From the NCBI GenBank assembly GCA_003240775.1, contig QFNI01000006.1, forward strand, positions 1 to 64,000: a stretch of DNA of 64,000 bases, given 5' to 3'. The stretch is from Mesorhizobium amorphae (GTDB lineage Bacteria > Pseudomonadota > Alphaproteobacteria > Rhizobiales > Rhizobiaceae). Below are positions 26,273 through 34,927 of the stretch, one piece after another (positions within the stretch are counted from its first letter, which is position 1; every line of letters begins with the position of its first letter). The notes beneath the pieces are model-generated. The model had not been told where the DNA came from. It was given only the letters and a program-made list of their open reading frames with translations, and made no database searches. A program made the position numbers and the translations under genes.

Positions 26273-26620
26273 ATGACCATCGAGCGACTGGAGAACGGCG
26301 AGCGGTTCTGCCGCGTTCTCAAGCACAACGGCACCGTCTACGTCTCCGGCCTGACGGCCGACGATCTTTCGGGCGATACCACCTCGCAGACGCGCCAGAT
26401 CCTGGCCAAGATCGACCGGTTCCTGGCGGTGGCCGGCAGCGACAAGTCGAAGCTTCTGAGCGCCCAGATCTGGCTGCGCGACATCGCCGACTTCGAGATG
26501 ATGAACACGGCCTGGGACGAGTGGGTCGACCGCAGCGCCATGCCGGTGCGCGCCACCGTCGAATCGAGGCTCGCGGGTGATGGCTACCGCGTGGAGATCA
26601 TGGTCGTGGCAGCGGCCTGA
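26273..26620 (+). CDS. RidA family protein (enamine/imine deaminase-like)
   Basis: This 115-residue protein of the YjgF/YER057c/UK114 family is the kind that hydrolyses reactive 2-imino acids to 2-oxo acids and ammonia. The active-site arginine is present as Arg93 in AMPVRATVES. Its position just upstream of a D-amino-acid-oxidase-like flavoprotein makes sense, because such oxidases release imino acids. It lies 16 bases before that gene. Confidence 0.9.
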   Translation: MTIERLENGERFCRVLKHNGTVYVSGLTADDLSGDTTSQTRQILAKIDRFLAVAGSDKSKLLSAQIWLRDIADFEMMNTAWDEWVDRSAMPVRATVESRLAGDGYRVEIMVVAAA

Positions 26621-26636
26621 GCCGCGAGCGCGAACC

Positions 26637-27761
26637 ATGGAAACCGGCGTCATCGTCATCGGCGGCGGCATCGCCGGAGCGGGAGCCGCCTTCGAGATCG
26701 CGGCCACCCACAAGGTGATCGTGCTCGAAAGCGAGAGCCAGTGCGGCTATCACAGCACGGGCCGCTCGGCGGCGAGCTTCACCGAGAATTACGGCCCTCC
26801 CACGATCCGCCGGCTGGCACTCGCGAGCCGCGACTTTTTGAGCGATCCGCCGCAGGGCTTCACCGATCACGCGCTTCTCGGGCCCCGCGGGATGCTGACG
26901 GTCGCGCGCGAGGATCAGCGGGAGATGCTCTCTGCGGCGCTGGAGCGCGCACGCGCGCTGGTGCCGAGCATCGAAGCCGTATCGGTGGACGAAGCGCTGT
27001 GGCGTGTGCCCGTCTTGCGGCGGAGCGCCGTGGCCGCCGCCTTCTTCGAGCCGCACTCGATGGATCTCGACGTCAACGGGCTGCACCAGGGCTTCCTGCG
27101 CGGCGCGAAAGCGCGGGGCGCGCGCATCGTGACGGATGCCGCGGTGCAGGCGATCGAGTGGCGCGGCGGGCTTTGGCAGGTCGAGAGCCGCGCGGGCACG
27201 TTCAGCGCGCCGGTGCTCGTGAACGCCTCGGGTGCTTGGGGCGACGTGGTGGCAAGGATGGCGGGCGTCGAGCCGCTCGGCCTGCAGCCGAAGCGGCGCA
27301 CCGCGTTCAACATCCCCGCCCCCGAGGGTCATGCCATCGCGGACTGGCCGATGGTGGACGATGTCGGCGCGGAATTCTACTTCAAGCCCGATGCGGGCCA
27401 GCTTCTGGTTTCTCCCGCCGATGCGACCCCGCACGATCCGGCCGACGCTTATCCAGACGATCTCGACGTGGCGATCGCCGCTGACCGGCTGGAGCAAGCG
27501 ACCACGATCAGCGTGCAGCGCGTGTCGCGCGCCTGGGCGGGCCTGCGCACCTTCACGCCGGACGGCTCGCCCGCAGTGGGGCTGGACGACCGCGCGGAGG
27601 GCTTCGTCTGGCTGGTCGGCCAGGGCGGCTACGGCATCAAGACCTCGCCTGCCCTGTCACGGATCGCGGCAGCTGCCGTGCGCGGCGAGCCGTTGCCAGG
27701 CGACATCGCCGACCGAGGGCTGACGGAGGCCGATCTCGGCCCGCAGCGCTTCCGGTCGTGA
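26637..27761 (+). CDS. FAD-dependent oxidoreductase (DAO family)
   Basis: This 374-residue flavoprotein starts with VIVIGGGIAGAGAAFEIA (Rossmann glycines 9-14) and ends with the DAO FAD-binding stretch GFVWLVGQGGYGIKTSPALSR. The family includes D-amino acid dehydrogenases and glycine/sarcosine oxidases. With RidA upstream and an amidase-type peptidase downstream, oxidation of an amino acid to an imino acid is the best guess. Its TGA overlaps the GTG start of the next gene. Confidence 0.86.
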   Translation: METGVIVIGGGIAGAGAAFEIAATHKVIVLESESQCGYHSTGRSAASFTENYGPPTIRRLALASRDFLSDPPQGFTDHALLGPRGMLTVAREDQREMLSAALERARALVPSIEAVSVDEALWRVPVLRRSAVAAAFFEPHSMDLDVNGLHQGFLRGAKARGARIVTDAAVQAIEWRGGLWQVESRAGTFSAPVLVNASGAWGDVVARMAGVEPLGLQPKRRTAFNIPAPEGHAIADWPMVDDVGAEFYFKPDAGQLLVSPADATPHDPADAYPDDLDVAIAADRLEQATTISVQRVSRAWAGLRTFTPDGSPAVGLDDRAEGFVWLVGQGGYGIKTSPALSRIAAAAVRGEPLPGDIADRGLTEADLGPQRFRS

Positions 27762-29038
27762 CGACTGCGAGCGGTTTCGCGCCGGGCACCGCACTCGCTG
27801 CCCGTTTGCTGGAAGAGCTTGCCAGCGCCACGGCGGACCCGCCCGGCGTGACGCGTGCCGCTTACAGCGAAGGCGAGCGTTTCGCACATGCGCTGGTGCG
27901 TCGCGAGGGCGAGTGCCTCGGTGCCGAAGCGCGAACCGACGCTGCGGGAAACCTTTATCTGACGCTGCCGGGCAGCGACCCTGCCCTGCCCGCTCTGGTG
28001 ATCGGCTCGCATCTCGACAGCGTGCCGCATGGCGGAAACTTCGACGGCGCGGCGGGCGTAGTGGCTGGGCTCGCGGTGATCGCGAACCTTCGCGCGGAGG
28101 GGCTGAGGCTGCCGCGAGCTCTGACGGTTCTGGTGACGCGGGCGGAAGAAGCCGTGTGGTTTCCGCTGTCTTATCCGGGCGCGGAAGCGGCCCTCGGCCG
28201 ATTGCCGCCATCCGCGCTCGAGGCACGACGCTCCGACAGCGGCCGGAGCTTGGCCGAGCACATGCGCGAGGAAGGGTTCGATCCCGACGCGGTGGCGCGG
28301 GGCGAAGGCGGGTTCGCACCCGAAGACATTGCCGGCTTCATCGAAGTGCATATCGAGCAGGGCCCGCGGCTTGCGGCGGCCGGTGCATCGGTGGGCGTGG
28401 TCGGTGGCATCGCCGGCGGGTTTCGCTTTCCGCAGGCCGTTTGCCTGGGAGCCTACGGTCATTCTGGAGCCGAGCCGCGTTTCGCGCGGCGTGACGCGGT
28501 TCTGGGCTTTGCGGATCTCGTCGCGGCACTGGAGAGCGAGTGGGACGCGCTGGAGCGCAAAGGGCTGGAAGCGACGATCACTTTCGGCCGCGTGGAATCG
28601 GACCCTGCCCAGCACGGCGGCAGCCGAATCCTGGGCGAGCTCGGCTTCTCGCTCGACATCCGCAGTGCGGAGCAGGCTGTGCTCGACAGACTGGATACGC
28701 GGCTTGCGCCCATTCTCGCGGAAATCGAGGAGAGGCGCGGCGTGCGTTTCACGCTTGGCCCTCGCATGGGCTGGGATCCTGCAGTGATGGCGCCTGCGCT
28801 GATCGAGCGGCTGGAAGCGTCTGCGGCAGCACTCGGCATTCCCGCACCGCGCGTTCCCAGCGGCGCGGGGCACGATGCGGCGGCCTTTGCGGCGGCTGGG
28901 ATTCCGACCGCCATGCTCTTCGTGCGCAACGAGAACGGCAGCCACAACCCACATGAAAGCATGGAAGTGGCCGACCTCGACCACGCCGTGCGCATCCTCT
29001 CGCACCTCGTTTCCACTTTCGACCAGACCCGGCCATGA
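27758..29038 (+). CDS. M20 family amidohydrolase (N-carbamoyl-L-amino-acid hydrolase/allantoate amidohydrolase-like)
   Basis: This 426-residue two-zinc peptidase-fold enzyme shows zinc ligands His85 (SHLDSVPHGG), Asp96 (NFDGAAG), Glu131, His198 (EVHIEQG) and the C-terminal histidine in GSHNPHESM. The EVHIEQGP motif marks the carbamoyl-amidase branch (HyuC/AllC). The stretch after the catalytic glutamate (AVWFPLSYPGAEAALG) differs from the usual EEGxRF pattern, so the substrate may be unusual. It starts with GTG overlapping the upstream stop (GTGA). The next gene overlaps its stop as ATGA. Confidence 0.85.
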   Translation: MTTASGFAPGTALAARLLEELASATADPPGVTRAAYSEGERFAHALVRREGECLGAEARTDAAGNLYLTLPGSDPALPALVIGSHLDSVPHGGNFDGAAGVVAGLAVIANLRAEGLRLPRALTVLVTRAEEAVWFPLSYPGAEAALGRLPPSALEARRSDSGRSLAEHMREEGFDPDAVARGEGGFAPEDIAGFIEVHIEQGPRLAAAGASVGVVGGIAGGFRFPQAVCLGAYGHSGAEPRFARRDAVLGFADLVAALESEWDALERKGLEATITFGRVESDPAQHGGSRILGELGFSLDIRSAEQAVLDRLDTRLAPILAEIEERRGVRFTLGPRMGWDPAVMAPALIERLEASAAALGIPAPRVPSGAGHDAAAFAAAGIPTAMLFVRNENGSHNPHESMEVADLDHAVRILSHLVSTFDQTRP

Positions 29039-29700
29039 CCCCAGCGCGCACCGCCCTTCTCGCGATCGATCTGCAGAACGAATACCGGCCCGGCGCGGCC
29101 TGGCCGATCGTGGGCTATGATGCCGTGCTTGCCAACACGGCCACGCTGCTCAACGCTGCGCGCTCGTCTGGGGCTGCGGTCTTCCACGTCCAGGCCTGGG
29201 TGGAGGAAAGCGAGCGCTCGGCTTATCGGCGACAGGATGAGGGGATTGAGGCCGAATTCCGCTCGGCCGTGGCCGGAAGCGCTGCGGCCGACATCTGCGA
29301 GGAAGTGGCGCCCGTGTCAGGTGATCAGGTGCTGCGCAAGCAGTGGCCTTCCGCGTTCCGCGACACCGACCTCGACGCGCGGCTCAGGGGGCTGGGTGTC
29401 GAGACGCTGATCGTCGTGGGCGTGCTGACCGACAGTTGCGTGCGCGCGAGCGTGTTCGACGCGGTTTATGCCGGATATCGGGTCTGGCTGGTCAAGGACG
29501 CGACCGGCAGCATGACGGATGCCATGCACCGCACTGCCGTGCTCGACATGGCGAACCGGCTCTACGGCGGCGCGGTGCTGCGGACAGCGGATGCCGTGAG
29601 CGCGCTGCGCGGCGAGCCCCATACGGCGTGGCGCTGCACGCGGCCGGTGGAGTTCGCCTACGAGATCGACACCATCGACAGCCTCTACGAGGCGCTGTAG
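29035..29700 (+). CDS. Isochorismatase-fold cysteine hydrolase
   Basis: This 221-residue protein has catalytic triad Asp12 (AIDLQNEY), Lys102 (RKQWPSAF) and Cys135 (TDSCVRAS), with the cis-peptide motif before the cysteine. The family includes N-carbamoylsarcosine amidohydrolase, nicotinamidase and ureidoacrylate hydrolase. In this context a carbamoyl or amide substrate is most likely. Translation is coupled to the upstream gene through ATGA. Its 3' end overlaps the convergent deacylase gene by 16 bases. Confidence 0.87.
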   Translation: MTPARTALLAIDLQNEYRPGAAWPIVGYDAVLANTATLLNAARSSGAAVFHVQAWVEESERSAYRRQDEGIEAEFRSAVAGSAAADICEEVAPVSGDQVLRKQWPSAFRDTDLDARLRGLGVETLIVVGVLTDSCVRASVFDAVYAGYRVWLVKDATGSMTDAMHRTAVLDMANRLYGGAVLRTADAVSALRGEPHTAWRCTRPVEFAYEIDTIDSLYEAL

Positions 29701-31181
29701 CCCGAGGGCGCGCAGCCGCAGCGGGCGAGACGCAGGCCCGCCGATGTCTCGGTGGGGCGCAACACGCCGCCCGGTCGGGCGCCCGTTCCCCTGCCCTCGC
29801 GCCAGACGGAAACGCCGTTGACCAACACGTGCTCGATCCCCGCGGATGGCTGGCGGGGGTTCTCGAAGGTTGCGCGGTCGATCACCGCGTCCGGATCGAA
29901 CACCACGAGATCCGCATGGTTGCCGACCGCAAGCACGCCGCGGCGGTGGAAGCCGAATTCGCGCGCTGGCAGGCCGGTCATGCGGAACACCGCCTCTTCC
30001 AGGCTGAACAGCTTCTCATCGCGGGCGTAGTGGCCGAGCACGCGCGGGAACGTGCCCCAAAGGCGGGGATGGGGGTGGATGTCGTGCGGCAGACCGTCCG
30101 ACCCCACCATGGTGCGGGGGTGACGCAGGATGGTGCGCACGTCTTCTTCGTCCAGTTGGAAATAGACGGCGCCAGCCGGCAGCAGGCGTTCTCCCGCTTC
30201 GCGCTCGGTGCAGCGCCATTCCCGCGCGATGTCGGCGATCTCGCGCCCGCCCATCTCGGGAAACGGGTCCGACCAGGTGACGAGAATGCGAATGCCCGTG
30301 TCGCAGCGCTCCAGCCGGAGCACCGTGGAGCTGGCATTGTAGGGGTAGACATCCATGCCGATGTCGATTGTCCCGCGCGCTTCGTCGACGCGCCCGAGCG
30401 TGGGGGCGGCCTTGCCGAAATTCGGACGGCCGGTGCACTGATGATGGGAGATGACGAGCTTGCTGCCGGCCGTCTCCGCGATGTCGATGGCTTCTTCGAT
30501 CGCCTCTTCGAGCTTCTCGAAGTAGTTGCGGGTGTGGGTGACGTATGGCCCGCCGAGCCGGGCGACGGTGGCGGCGAGCGCCTTGACCTCGGCCGTCGAG
30601 GAGTTGACTGCGGGTGGGTAGTCGAGCCCCGAGGACAGGCCGAACGCACCCTGCCCCATCGCCTCTTCCGCGAGCCGGCACATGGCTTCGGTTTCTTCCG
30701 CGTTGGCGGGCCGGTCGGTCGTGGGCATCACGCGCTGGCGCAGCGTGGTGTGGCCGAGAAGAAGGGCGGCGTTGGTTGCGGCCCCCAGGCGTTCGATCTC
30801 CGCCACATAGTCCGCAAACGTGTCGAAGCGGAAGTTCTCCCGGCTGCCGACCAGGGTAAAGGGCGGGGGCGGTGTTGTGTCGAGCAGGAGCGGAGCGACG
30901 CTCACGCCGCAATTGCCCGCGATCACCGTCGTGACGCCCTGGCTGATCTTGGCGTCCATGCCATCGGGCGACAGCAAAGCGCTGTCGTCGTGGGTGTGGA
31001 CGTCGATGAAGCCGGGGGCGACGATCATGCCGCGCGCATCGATCTCCTCGCGGCCCCGCGCGGCCGTGAGATCGCCGATGGCGGCGATCGTGTCGCCATC
31101 GGTCGCGATGTCGGCGCGCAAGCGCGGCGAGCCGTCGCCCGCGATCAGCGTGCCGTTGCGGATGATGCGGTCGAAGAGCAC
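29685..31181 (-). CDS. N-acyl-D-amino-acid deacylase family amidohydrolase
   Basis: This 498-residue metal-dependent amidohydrolase has the HxH metal motif His62-x-His64 in GFIDVHTHDDSALL and the metal-binding cysteine Cys91 in GNCGVSVAP, a mark of the D-aminoacylase subgroup. GSDGLPHDIHPHPRLWGTFPRVLG near the C-terminus is also characteristic. It probably frees D-amino acids from N-acyl (or related) derivatives. The start is GTG at 31181 with GGAAAG upstream. It lies 19 bases after the MttB-type gene on the same strand. Confidence 0.9.
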   Translation of the reverse strand: MLFDRIIRNGTLIAGDGSPRLRADIATDGDTIAAIGDLTAARGREEIDARGMIVAPGFIDVHTHDDSALLSPDGMDAKISQGVTTVIAGNCGVSVAPLLLDTTPPPPFTLVGSRENFRFDTFADYVAEIERLGAATNAALLLGHTTLRQRVMPTTDRPANAEETEAMCRLAEEAMGQGAFGLSSGLDYPPAVNSSTAEVKALAATVARLGGPYVTHTRNYFEKLEEAIEEAIDIAETAGSKLVISHHQCTGRPNFGKAAPTLGRVDEARGTIDIGMDVYPYNASSTVLRLERCDTGIRILVTWSDPFPEMGGREIADIAREWRCTEREAGERLLPAGAVYFQLDEEDVRTILRHPRTMVGSDGLPHDIHPHPRLWGTFPRVLGHYARDEKLFSLEEAVFRMTGLPAREFGFHRRGVLAVGNHADLVVFDPDAVIDRATFENPRQPSAGIEHVLVNGVSVWREGRGTGARPGGVLRPTETSAGLRLARCGCAPSGYSAS

Positions 31182-31200
31182 GGCTGAGGCTTTCCGGTGG

Positions 31201-32739
31201 TCAGGCGGGGGCTTGGCCGAGTTCCGTGCGGCGGCGCGCGACATAGGCGTCGAGCTCCTCGCGGATGGCGGGGTCAAGCGTTGGCTCCTCGTAGTCGCGC
31301 AAGGCCTGCTGCCAAAGCTCGGTCGCGCGCTCCAAGGCATCCTTAGACCCCGCTTCCTCCCAGCTTCCGTAGTTCTGCCAGTTGGACAGCATCGGCTGGT
31401 AGAAGGCCGTGGTGTAGCGCGACATGGTGTGTTCGGAGCCGAAGAAGTGGCCGCCTGCCGGAACGGCCTTGATGGCCTCGAAGCCGAGATCGTCCTCGTC
31501 GAAGGGCAGCGGACGGAGGAACTCCGTCATGTTCTGGAGGATCTCCACGTCGAGCACGAGCTTTTCGTAGGACGCGGTCAATCCGCCTTCGAGCCAGCCG
31601 GCCGCGTGGTAGATAAGGTTTGCGCCGCCGAGCACCGCACCCCAGGTCGCCATCTCCGTCTCGTAGGCCGCCTGAAGGTCGACCGTGTTCGAGGCGTTGG
31701 CGTTGGAGGTGCGATAAGGCAGGTTGTAGCGCCGCGCGAGCTGGCCCGCGATGATGTTGGCCTTGGCGTTCTCCGGAGTGCCGAAGGCGGGTGCGCCCGA
31801 CTTCATGTCGACGTTCGAGGTGAAGGCGCCATACATCACCGGCGTGCCGGGATTGACGAGCTGGGTGAGCGCGATGCCGAACAGGGCTTCGGCGTTCTGC
31901 TGGCAAAGGGCGGCGGCAAGGGTGACGGGCGTCATCGCGCCCATCAGCGTGAACGGGGTCACGGTGACGGGCTGGCCGTGCTCGGCCATGGCGATCAGGC
32001 CCTCCGCCATCGCGTCGTCGAAGAGGCGCGGCGAGTTTACGGAGATGATGGTGCTGATGCCGGGGGCAGCGCGCATCTCGTCGAGCGACACCCCGCGCGC
32101 GATGGCCATCATGTTGATGCCGTCCATGGCCCGCTCGCGGCCGATTGCCGAGCAGTGGAAGCAGAGATCGGAAAGCGTGATGTTCGCGTAATAGGTGTCG
32201 AGGTGGCGGGTGGCGGCGGGCAGCTCGATGGGCGCCACCACTTGGTTGCCGAGCATGTGGATCGCGTTGAAGTGGTGGGCGAGGCGCGTGAAGTTCTGGT
32301 AGTCGGCGAGGTTGCCTTGGCGGCGCCCGTTGATGCGGTCGTGCACGTTGGGCGGGCCGGCGACCAAGCCGAAATTGATGGAATTGCCGCCGAAATGGAG
32401 GCGCTTGGCGGGGTTGCGGCTGGTCAAGGTGAAGGAGGAGGGCACGGTGCGGAGCGCTTCCGTGACGAGGCTCTCGTCCACGCGGATGGTCATCGTCTCC
32501 CGGTCGACGATGGCGCCGGCCTTGGCGAAGAGCTCGACCACCTGCTCGCTCATCACGCGAATGCCCAACTCGGACAGGATGCGCATCGAGGTCGTGTGCA
32601 GCTGCTCCATGCGCTCCTCGTCGAGAAGTTGCATGGGGGCGTAGGGGTTGCGGACCTCTTCCCAGGGAAGCTGGGCGATGCCCCCGCCCCCGCGCGCCAG
32701 CTTGGTTCTGCGGCCTCCCCCGCGCCGTTCCTCTCTCAT
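31201..32739 (-). CDS. MttB-type trimethylamine/quaternary amine methyltransferase, non-pyrrolysine
   Basis: This 512-residue protein belongs to the MttB superfamily (MAPYQLLDEERMEQLHTTSMRILSELG-like start, SNANASNTVDLQAAYE in the barrel). True trimethylamine methyltransferases contain an in-frame UAG for pyrrolysine; this gene has none. It thus belongs with relatives such as the glycine, proline or carnitine betaine demethylases, which pass a methyl group to a corrinoid protein. No corrinoid protein gene is in this window. The ATG at 32739 has AAGGA seven bases upstream; an ATG at 32760 overlaps the preceding stop (TGATG) and is also possible. Confidence 0.88.
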   Translation of the reverse strand: MREERRGGGRRTKLARGGGGIAQLPWEEVRNPYAPMQLLDEERMEQLHTTSMRILSELGIRVMSEQVVELFAKAGAIVDRETMTIRVDESLVTEALRTVPSSFTLTSRNPAKRLHFGGNSINFGLVAGPPNVHDRINGRRQGNLADYQNFTRLAHHFNAIHMLGNQVVAPIELPAATRHLDTYYANITLSDLCFHCSAIGRERAMDGINMMAIARGVSLDEMRAAPGISTIISVNSPRLFDDAMAEGLIAMAEHGQPVTVTPFTLMGAMTPVTLAAALCQQNAEALFGIALTQLVNPGTPVMYGAFTSNVDMKSGAPAFGTPENAKANIIAGQLARRYNLPYRTSNANASNTVDLQAAYETEMATWGAVLGGANLIYHAAGWLEGGLTASYEKLVLDVEILQNMTEFLRPLPFDEDDLGFEAIKAVPAGGHFFGSEHTMSRYTTAFYQPMLSNWQNYGSWEEAGSKDALERATELWQQALRDYEEPTLDPAIREELDAYVARRRTELGQAPA

Positions 32740-32759
32740 GGCAGATCCTTGTTCTCGCA

Positions 32760-33740
32760 TCAGTATCCGCGCCGCGGGTCGACCAGGTTGGCGAGCGGCG
32801 CGCCGTTGCAGTAGCGGGAAAGGTTTTCGGCGAACATGCGCACGGCCTTCTCCTCCCAGCCATCATAGACCGAAGAGCAGTGGGGCGTGAGGATGACGTT
32901 CTCCAAGCCCCAGAGCGGGTGATCGGCAGGCAGGGGCTCGGAGGCGAAGACGTCGAGCGCGGCACCTTGGATGCGGCGTTCTGCGAGTGCCCGAACCAGG
33001 GGCTCCTCCTCGACCACACCGCCGCGCGAGACATCGATGAGCACGGCCGTGGGCTTCATGGCGGCGAACGCCGCCTGGGAGACGAGCGAGCGCGTGCTTG
33101 CCAGGAGCGGCACGGCGCAGACGATGAAGTCGGCCTGGCCCCAGAGGCCTGGGAGAGCGTCCATGCCGTGGACTGTGTCGACATGCGCGGTGGGCTTCGG
33201 GTTGGCGCGGACGCCGTCCACATGCATGCCCATCGCCTTGCAGCGCTGGGCCACCGCCTCCCCCGTGTGGCCGAGGCCGAGCACGAGCACGGTCTTGCCC
33301 TCGATCGGCTCCACCTTGGCCGAACCGTTCCAGCGACGCTCGCGCCTGGCTTGGGCGAAGCCCGGCAGGTCGAGCGAGAAGGAGAGCATGGCGCCGAGCG
33401 CATATTCCGCCATCATCCCAGCCGCGACGCCGGCGGCATTGGTGACGGCCAAGCGCGTGGGGTCCCAGGGCTGGAGATGATCGGTGCCGGAGCCGCCGAC
33501 CGAGATCCAGCGCACGGTGGCGCTATCGACGAGGACTGCATGGGGAAAGGGCTGGGAGCGGTCGAAATAATTGGAATAAACGACCTCCGCGCCGCTTCGC
33601 GCGATCGTGTCGGGCAGCGCCGCGTAGGTGTCGCAGGCAAGCACCGTGAGATCGGGATGGGTCTCGTGCAGGATGGCGAGGGGAACATCCGGCTGGTCCG
33701 TGCTGAGAACGACCGTGGGCCGCCTGACGCTGTCCGTCAC
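32760..33740 (-). CDS. D-isomer-specific 2-hydroxyacid dehydrogenase
   Basis: This 326-residue NAD-dependent enzyme of the formate/glycerate dehydrogenase family reduces a 2-oxo acid. It has nucleotide motif GLGHTG (155-160) and catalytic Arg239, Glu268 and His287 (TPHCSS). The start is GTG at 33740. It is the first gene of a three-gene minus-strand unit with the methyltransferase and deacylase. It is divergent from a LysR regulator that may control it. The physiological substrate is unknown. Confidence 0.9.
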   Translation of the reverse strand: MTDSVRRPTVVLSTDQPDVPLAILHETHPDLTVLACDTYAALPDTIARSGAEVVYSNYFDRSQPFPHAVLVDSATVRWISVGGSGTDHLQPWDPTRLAVTNAAGVAAGMMAEYALGAMLSFSLDLPGFAQARRERRWNGSAKVEPIEGKTVLVLGLGHTGEAVAQRCKAMGMHVDGVRANPKPTAHVDTVHGMDALPGLWGQADFIVCAVPLLASTRSLVSQAAFAAMKPTAVLIDVSRGGVVEEEPLVRALAERRIQGAALDVFASEPLPADHPLWGLENVILTPHCSSVYDGWEEKAVRMFAENLSRYCNGAPLANLVDPRRGY

Positions 33741-33852
33741 GGCTTGGCCGCGCGCGTCGGGAGGGGTCGAGGGAGGCGGGAAGTGTCGGGTTGGGCCATC
33801 GTCGGAGAGGCTACCGCAAGGCGGGCCCGGTTCACGCGATTTGTTCGGCGGC

Positions 33853-33862
33853 TTTGGCCAAA
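33853..33862. promoter_or_regulatory. Palindrome TTTGGCCAAA in divergent regulator region
   Basis: A perfect 10-base palindrome lies between the divergent LysR gene and the dehydrogenase operon, 66 bases before the regulator start. LysR operators are usually imperfect T-N11-A palindromes, so this is only a candidate. Confidence 0.3.
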
Positions 33863-33927
33863 TTTATCGGTGTCACCGCGCATATGGCGATTGAACAGGC
33901 GTGGCTACGCGCTTTAGCTTCGCCATC

Positions 33928-34824
33928 ATGAAACCGCCCGCCCCTCTCAACTACATCCGGTCCTTCGAGTGCTCGGCGCGCCACCTGAGCTTCACGGCGG
34001 CCGCGGCCGAGCTGGGCTACACCCAGGCCGCCGTGAGCACGCATGTGCGCGCGCTGGAGCACCACATCGGGCGGCAGCTCTTCATCCGCTATCCCCGCAG
34101 CCTCAAGCTGACCGAGATGGGCGAGGCCTTTCTGCCGACGCTGCGCCAGGCGCTGCACCAGATCGACCAGGCGACGGAAGCCATCGTGACCTCGTCGCGC
34201 AAGCGCACGGTGGTGGTGTCGTGCCCGATGAGCCTGGCGGAGAACTGGCTGGCCGGCTGCCTGGCCGACTTCCGCCGCGACCATCCCGACATCGAGGTGG
34301 TGCTGCACGGCACGATCTGGGACGACCTGAGCGAGCAGATCGCCGACCTCACCATCTCCGCCCGCCGCTTCGACGACCGCCCGCCGAACGGCGTGCCCCT
34401 GTGGGACGAGGAACTGGTTCTGCTCTGCGCCCCGGCGCTCTTGGAAGGGCCGAACGCCATCCGCGAGCCCGCCGACATCTTCAATGTGGACTGGATCCTG
34501 GTGCATGGCCGGCAGGAGCATTGGAACTGCGTGGCGGAGGCGCTCGGCGTGGATGTCGCGGACTACGACCGCGGGCTGACCACGAACTCCTCCAATATCG
34601 CCTTGGAGATTGCGGCGACAGGTGCCGGGCTCGTGGTCACGCAGCGCTCGATATCGCGCATGTATGTGCGCCGCGGGCTCCTGGTCGAGCCGTTCGACGT
34701 GAGGGCGCCGAGCCCGTGGAACTACTACCTGACCGACCGCCAGCCTTCCAAGGGCAAGATCGCCGGCGTGGTCCGGGAGTGGGTGCTGGCGCGCGCCAAG
34801 GCGGACGGCGCGACCGGCTCCTGA
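33928..34824 (+). CDS. LysR-family transcriptional regulator
   Basis: This 298-residue regulator has an N-terminal winged helix (FECSARHLSFTAAAAELGYTQAAVSTHVRALE) and a C-terminal periplasmic-binding-fold effector domain, closest in style to the GcvA group. It is divergent from the dehydrogenase-methyltransferase-deacylase operon and upstream of the aminotransferase gene, so it may control either. The ATG at 33928 gives the normal N-terminus. Confidence 0.9.
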   Translation: MKPPAPLNYIRSFECSARHLSFTAAAAELGYTQAAVSTHVRALEHHIGRQLFIRYPRSLKLTEMGEAFLPTLRQALHQIDQATEAIVTSSRKRTVVVSCPMSLAENWLAGCLADFRRDHPDIEVVLHGTIWDDLSEQIADLTISARRFDDRPPNGVPLWDEELVLLCAPALLEGPNAIREPADIFNVDWILVHGRQEHWNCVAEALGVDVADYDRGLTTNSSNIALEIAATGAGLVVTQRSISRMYVRRGLLVEPFDVRAPSPWNYYLTDRQPSKGKIAGVVREWVLARAKADGATGS

Positions 34825-34927
34825 GACGCGGCTTGACCAAAGGAAACGATGTCTCTGGGGTCGCTTCTCTTTCTTGGGCTGCGCAGCATTCGGCTGTAAT
34901 CGACGAGCAGCAATGGGGGGATTGGGC

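Noticed and set aside
31201..32760. Pyrrolysine-containing trimethylamine methyltransferase
   Set aside because: The frame is open throughout with no in-frame TAG, so it is a non-pyrrolysine relative.
29343..32814. Long plus-strand frames opposite the deacylase and methyltransferase genes
   Set aside because: The minus-strand genes have full family signatures and proper starts. The opposite frames have none.
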